From NCBI RefSeq assembly GCF_012584455.1, contig NZ_JABAEB010000008.1, forward strand, positions 1 through 64,000: a stretch of DNA of 64,000 bases, read 5' to 3'. The translations under genes and the position numbers were made by a program. Positions 61,074-64,000 of the stretch are shown here, in pieces. Position 1 is the stretch's first letter. Each line of letters opens with the position of its first letter. The stretch is from Shewanella oncorhynchi. Lineage in GTDB: Bacteria > Pseudomonadota > Gammaproteobacteria > Enterobacterales > Shewanellaceae. Below the pieces are notes generated by a model, which did no database searches, had not been told where the DNA came from, and was given only the letters and a program-made list of their open reading frames with translations.

Positions 61074-62420
61074 CTATGAAAACAACTGACTTGCGGAATT
61101 AAACTGATTAATGGTGGATTCCATTGCCGTAAACTGGGTTAAATAAATCTGATACTTTTGATTCATTTGATAATCATGGCGCGCCATACTGTCATTCACA
61201 CTTTTAATCTGCTTATTTAGCGCTTCCTGCTTTTGATCGATATAGCCATTGAACTGTGTAAAAGGTTTTAGGGTCTTTTCTATGCTTTTGATATAACTGT
61301 CAGGACCAGTAAACATGGCTTGTACTTTTTCTGGATCACTTTTAAAGCTATCGGTCAGCTTAGCATCATCAATTTTTAGTTTTCCGTCTCGTCCAATCTC
61401 AATCCCGATATCAGACAAACGCATGCCATTAGCAGCCGTTGCAAATACAGAATCACGTAATTTAGACTGGAGAAGGCGAATAGAGGTATCCCCCTTCAAC
61501 ACTCCAATTTGCGCTTCACTCACTGCAGTGGTTTTGTCTTCCTTATCTTTATCGGAAGAGCCAGAGTCAGAGGTCTTAACGCCCATAGAACGAGTTAATT
61601 GATTAATTTGCGTCATTAAAGAATTAAATGAATCGACAAAATCCTTAACCGCTTTCTTATTCGCTTCAAAATCGTCTGTGACTTTAATCATGCTGCTTTC
61701 ACCAACCGCATGCACCTTGACTAATTCGAGGCTTACACCATCAACAACATTTTCTAGATAGTTACTACTGCTGGTAATACTGATACCGTTTAATGTAAGT
61801 TCCGCATCTTGTGCTGCACGACGTTCTGTCATGCCCCAATCGGCACCGTTAAACTCAACCTTCACTTGATTCGCGACACCCGATTCCTTTGAAGACAGCA
61901 TAAATTCGATTTGGTTACCTGTGCGCACTAATGACGCTTGTACACCAGGATTACCCACTTGTTTATTGATCACATCGCGTAACTGAGACACAGAAATAGC
62001 CGCACCGCCATTAACCGTTGCCAAATCAATTTCCATGCGCTTAGTCGGATCACTACCGACTTGAATACTGATAATGCCCGACGTTGGCAACAATTCACTT
62101 TCAGAGGAATAGGCTTTAGTCAGTTGATGCGCTTGCGCAAGTTTATGCACGCTCAAATCATAGTTGCCCTTTGGAGCATCAGATTTAACTGTCGCGGTCG
62201 CATTCTCGCCCGTAACCGTAGCAATTTTGCCTTTAGCTGCATCGCCACCCATTTCACTCAGCTTAGTGGCCATTTTCTTCATATTATTTTCGAGCAACGT
62301 ATAAGCATCTAACTGTGTTTTGCTGGCAGTTAGCTTACCTTTGTAAAGCGTATCTTTACCTGCGCGGTCTGCGCCAATCAGTTGCTGAGCAAATTGTGCT
62401 GCATTCATACCTGAAATCAT
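61074..62420 (-). CDS. lafB: Flagellar filament cap protein FliD (lateral)
   Basis: A 448-residue cap (HAP2) protein that folds flagellin at the filament tip. It has an N-terminal FliD domain (LLENNMKKMATKLSEM) and a C-terminal FliD domain (LSDIGIEIGRDGKLKIDD, FKSDPEKVQAMF), ending in a coiled coil. The start at 62420 (MISGMN) has GGAGG five bases upstream; the longer frame has no support. It follows lafA after a terminator and a 302-base gap, so it probably heads the lafB-to-lafU operon. Confidence 0.92.
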   Translation of the reverse strand: MISGMNAAQFAQQLIGADRAGKDTLYKGKLTASKTQLDAYTLLENNMKKMATKLSEMGGDAAKGKIATVTGENATATVKSDAPKGNYDLSVHKLAQAHQLTKAYSSESELLPTSGIISIQVGSDPTKRMEIDLATVNGGAAISVSQLRDVINKQVGNPGVQASLVRTGNQIEFMLSSKESGVANQVKVEFNGADWGMTERRAAQDAELTLNGISITSSSNYLENVVDGVSLELVKVHAVGESSMIKVTDDFEANKKAVKDFVDSFNSLMTQINQLTRSMGVKTSDSGSSDKDKEDKTTAVSEAQIGVLKGDTSIRLLQSKLRDSVFATAANGMRLSDIGIEIGRDGKLKIDDAKLTDSFKSDPEKVQAMFTGPDSYIKSIEKTLKPFTQFNGYIDQKQEALNKQIKSVNDSMARHDYQMNQKYQIYLTQFTAMESTINQFNSASQLFS

Positions 62421-62655
62421 GACTACCTCCACTCGTTCTAGAGCAAAACGCATGCCAAAAACAAGTTGCTGTTTTTAAAGAAAATTAAATAATTAACTGG
62501 CCCAAACACAGCTAAATACTTCCGCATGAACACTTAAACAGGAAAACCATCTTCCACTTTGTGTTATCGAAAATTACCCACTAAAACATGAACCTTATAG
62601 GTTTCAATCTCGGGTTTAGCGACTACCGACCAATACATAAACCGTGGCTAAAATA
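62421..62655. other. Gap between lafB and the lafA terminator
   Basis: An A/T-rich stretch that should hold the promoter for lafB onward. I could not place a convincing sigma-28 (TAAA-N15-GCCGATAA) or sigma-54 promoter by eye. Confidence 0.4.
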
Positions 62656-62690
62656 AAAATGCCAGTCAGCGCAACTAACTGGCATTTTAG
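62654..62690 (-). terminator. Flagellin (lafA) terminator
   Basis: AAAATGCCAGT (62656-62666) pairs with ACTGGCATTTT (62678-62688). It has an 11-base loop and T-run flanks, 34 bases past the flagellin stop. Confidence 0.87.
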
Positions 62691-62722
62691 CCGTGACCAA
62701 TGACATCACTTGCCCAATAGCA

Positions 62723-63541
62723 TTAACGCAATAGACCCATGACTAAACCCGTGTTCTGGTTAGCTGAAGACAGTACCGTTGTACCCGCCTGAACTAATAA
62801 TTGATTACGTGTCATATTGGCAGATTCAACCGCGAAATCGGCATCCATAATACGGCCGGCAGCGGCTTTAGTATTTTCAGTTACGCTGGCAAGGTTAGCC
62901 GCAGTATGGCCAAGACGGTTAATGTTGGCACCTAAGGTTGAACGTTCTGTCCCCACTTTAGCCAAGAAGGTATCAACAGCCCCGATAGCCGTATTGGCGG
63001 CAGCAGAAGTCAACAAATCACCAGTAACTGTCTTATCAATAGCACCTAAGGTAACTGACATTTGCTCTGCTCCATCCGAGCCAATCTGAAAGGTCACACC
63101 TTTGACGAGTACACCATCAGTAGCATCTTTAAATAAGTTATTACCCGCATAGGTTGTATTTTCTACAATACGGGTAATTTCTGCATTTAATTGCTTAAAT
63201 TCATCATCCAACGCTTTTAAATCTGCTGTAGAGTTAACGCCGTTTGATGCTTGAGTCGCCAATTCTTTCTGGCGGTTAGCAATAGTCGTTAATTCTTCTA
63301 ACGCACCATCTGCGGTTTGCAGCATAGAGGTCGCATCAGAAATATTGCGTGAAGCCGTTTCCATGCCCTTTACGTTAGCGCTCATGCGGTTAGCAATTTG
63401 CAAACCCGCTGCATCATCAGATGCGCTATTGATACGTAAACCCGTCGACAAACGCTCCATAGCATTAGTTAATAGATTATTACTTTTATTAACAGCACCT
63501 TGTGCAACAATTGACGCGTAATTAGTGTGAACACCTAACAT
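62723..63541 (-). CDS. lafA: Lateral flagellin
   Basis: Filament subunit of 272 residues. D0/D1 domains are complete: VHTNYASIVAQGAVNKSNNL, the RLSTGLRINSASDDAAGLQI region, and C-terminal [16 protein letters not shown] ending GLLR. The variable D2/D3 part is almost absent, typical of small lateral flagellins. The start at 63541 (MLGVHTNYAS) has GGAG eight bases upstream; the 27 codons upstream are not flagellin-like. It is followed by a strong terminator, and a second flagellin gene lies immediately upstream in the same direction. Confidence 0.95.
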   Translation of the reverse strand: MLGVHTNYASIVAQGAVNKSNNLLTNAMERLSTGLRINSASDDAAGLQIANRMSANVKGMETASRNISDATSMLQTADGALEELTTIANRQKELATQASNGVNSTADLKALDDEFKQLNAEITRIVENTTYAGNNLFKDATDGVLVKGVTFQIGSDGAEQMSVTLGAIDKTVTGDLLTSAAANTAIGAVDTFLAKVGTERSTLGANINRLGHTAANLASVTENTKAAAGRIMDADFAVESANMTRNQLLVQAGTTVLSSANQNTGLVMGLLR

Positions 63542-63702
63542 ATCAGCTCTCCTAGAAAAAACAGTTATCTTGGCTATGCCTGAATCCCGGTATAGCTCCA
63601 TAACTAAGTAAGGCGACAGCAACAGCGCAAAACTAAAACTTATTTAAAAATAGATGGGATCACCTCTATAAAAACAGACTTAAATGGCATCCACAAAACG
63701 CC

Positions 63703-63735
63703 ATAAAAAATGCCAGCAAGCTAAGCTTACTGGCA
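63703..63735 (-). terminator. Terminator of the second flagellin gene
   Basis: TGCCAG-C-AAG / CTT-A-CTGGCA with one internal mismatch (63711-63735) and a T-run on the minus strand. It resembles the terminator behind lafA, in keeping with gene duplication. Confidence 0.75.
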
Positions 63736-63761
63736 CTTAAAACTAACTCAACTCGGCGTAA

Positions 63762-64000
63762 TTAACGCAGTAGCCCCATCACTAAACCTGTATTTTGGTT
63801 AGCAGAAGACAGTACCGTTGTACCCGCTTGAACTAATAATTGATTGCGGGTCATATTGGCAGATTCAACCGCGAAATCGGCATCCATAATACGTCCAGCG
63901 GCAGCTTTGGTATTTTCAGTCACACTGGCAAGGTTAGCTGCAGTATGTCCAAGACGGTTAATGTTGGCGCCTAGTGTAGAACGTTCTGTACCGACTGCTG
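63762..64000 (-). CDS. Second flagellin, 3-prime part (runs off the window)
   Basis: The last 79 codons of a flagellin whose start lies beyond base 64000. The sequence from [20 protein letters not shown] to the end GLVMGLLR is nearly identical to the neighbouring lafA product, down to the last residues; the DNA differs mostly at silent sites. It is a tandem paralogue pair, as in the two-flagellin lateral systems of Aeromonas and Shewanella. Confidence 0.93.
   Translation of the reverse strand, partial: AVGTERSTLGANINRLGHTAANLASVTENTKAAAGRIMDADFAVESANMTRNQLLVQAGTTVLSSANQNTGLVMGLLR

Noticed and set aside
63542..63700. Sigma-28 promoter upstream of lafA
   Set aside because: The best candidates (GCCAAGATAA as -10, TAAATAAG as -35) do not fit the consensus with correct spacing.

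Overview
The window reads as a gammaproteobacterial chromosome from the genus Shewanella, probably the S. putrefaciens/baltica side of the genus. The evidence is the close match of many proteins to E. coli core genes, the order nadC-ampD-ampE-pdhR-aceE-aceF-lpdA-acnB next to pilABCD-coaE-zapD-yacG-mutT, the rhlB/trxA/rho and prmA-dusB-fis blocks, CRP-like sites in front of respiratory genes, and a lateral-type flagellar cluster. The genus call is inference; no 16S gene lies in the window. Almost everything is conserved backbone. No phage, transposase, CRISPR array or tRNA was seen.

Layout. 1-300: leader and tandem P1/P2 promoters of an rRNA operon transcribed leftward out of the window; its 16S gene should start just past base 1. 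701-15717: acnB, a HAD sugar phosphatase, a small secreted protein, an M13 peptidase, a patatin-type autotransporter, and a large membrane propeller-PAS-GGDEF-EAL protein. 14290-21403: the pyruvate dehydrogenase locus pdhR-aceE-aceF-lpdA with a perfect PdhR operator. 21595-32222: ampE, ampD, nadC, the type IV pilus genes pilABCD, coaE, zapD, yacG and mutT, followed by a 263-bp structured element with terminal inverted repeats. 32337-37137: a periplasmic thioredoxin-like protein, a short Ppx/GppA phosphatase, rhlB, trxA and rho. 37238-42072: a large lipoprotein metzincin with a predicted outer-membrane partner and a small membrane protein. 42374-44741: a LysR regulator divergent from an MDR oxidoreductase and an ABM-domain monooxygenase. 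44792-49188: a Wolinella-type fumarate reductase with two different cytochrome b subunits. 49643-51989: prmA, dusB, fis. 52330-55344: a helicase IV homologue with an inserted nuclease-like segment and C-terminal zinc ribbons. 55409-64000: the distal part of a lateral flagellar operon set read right to left: two flagellins, cap, chaperones, hook-length control, FliL, sigma-28, MotA/MotB-type stator, a PilZ protein and a small membrane protein.

How it fits together. Central carbon flow (pyruvate dehydrogenase, aconitase, fumarate reductase) sits with growth-rate machinery (rrn promoters, fis) and global RNA control (rho, rhlB, trxA). Two surface-motility systems are present, a type IV pilus assembly core and lateral flagella, and two proteins could link them to cyclic di-GMP: the GGDEF-EAL sensor as maker or breaker and the PilZ protein beside the stator as receptor.

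The points most worth following up are the paired fumarate-reductase cytochrome b subunits, of which only one keeps the glutamate equivalent to Wolinella Glu-C180; the metzincin/outer-membrane gene pair; the helicase with the nuclease-like insertion; and the 263-bp structured repeat. I saw no clearly new multi-gene system.
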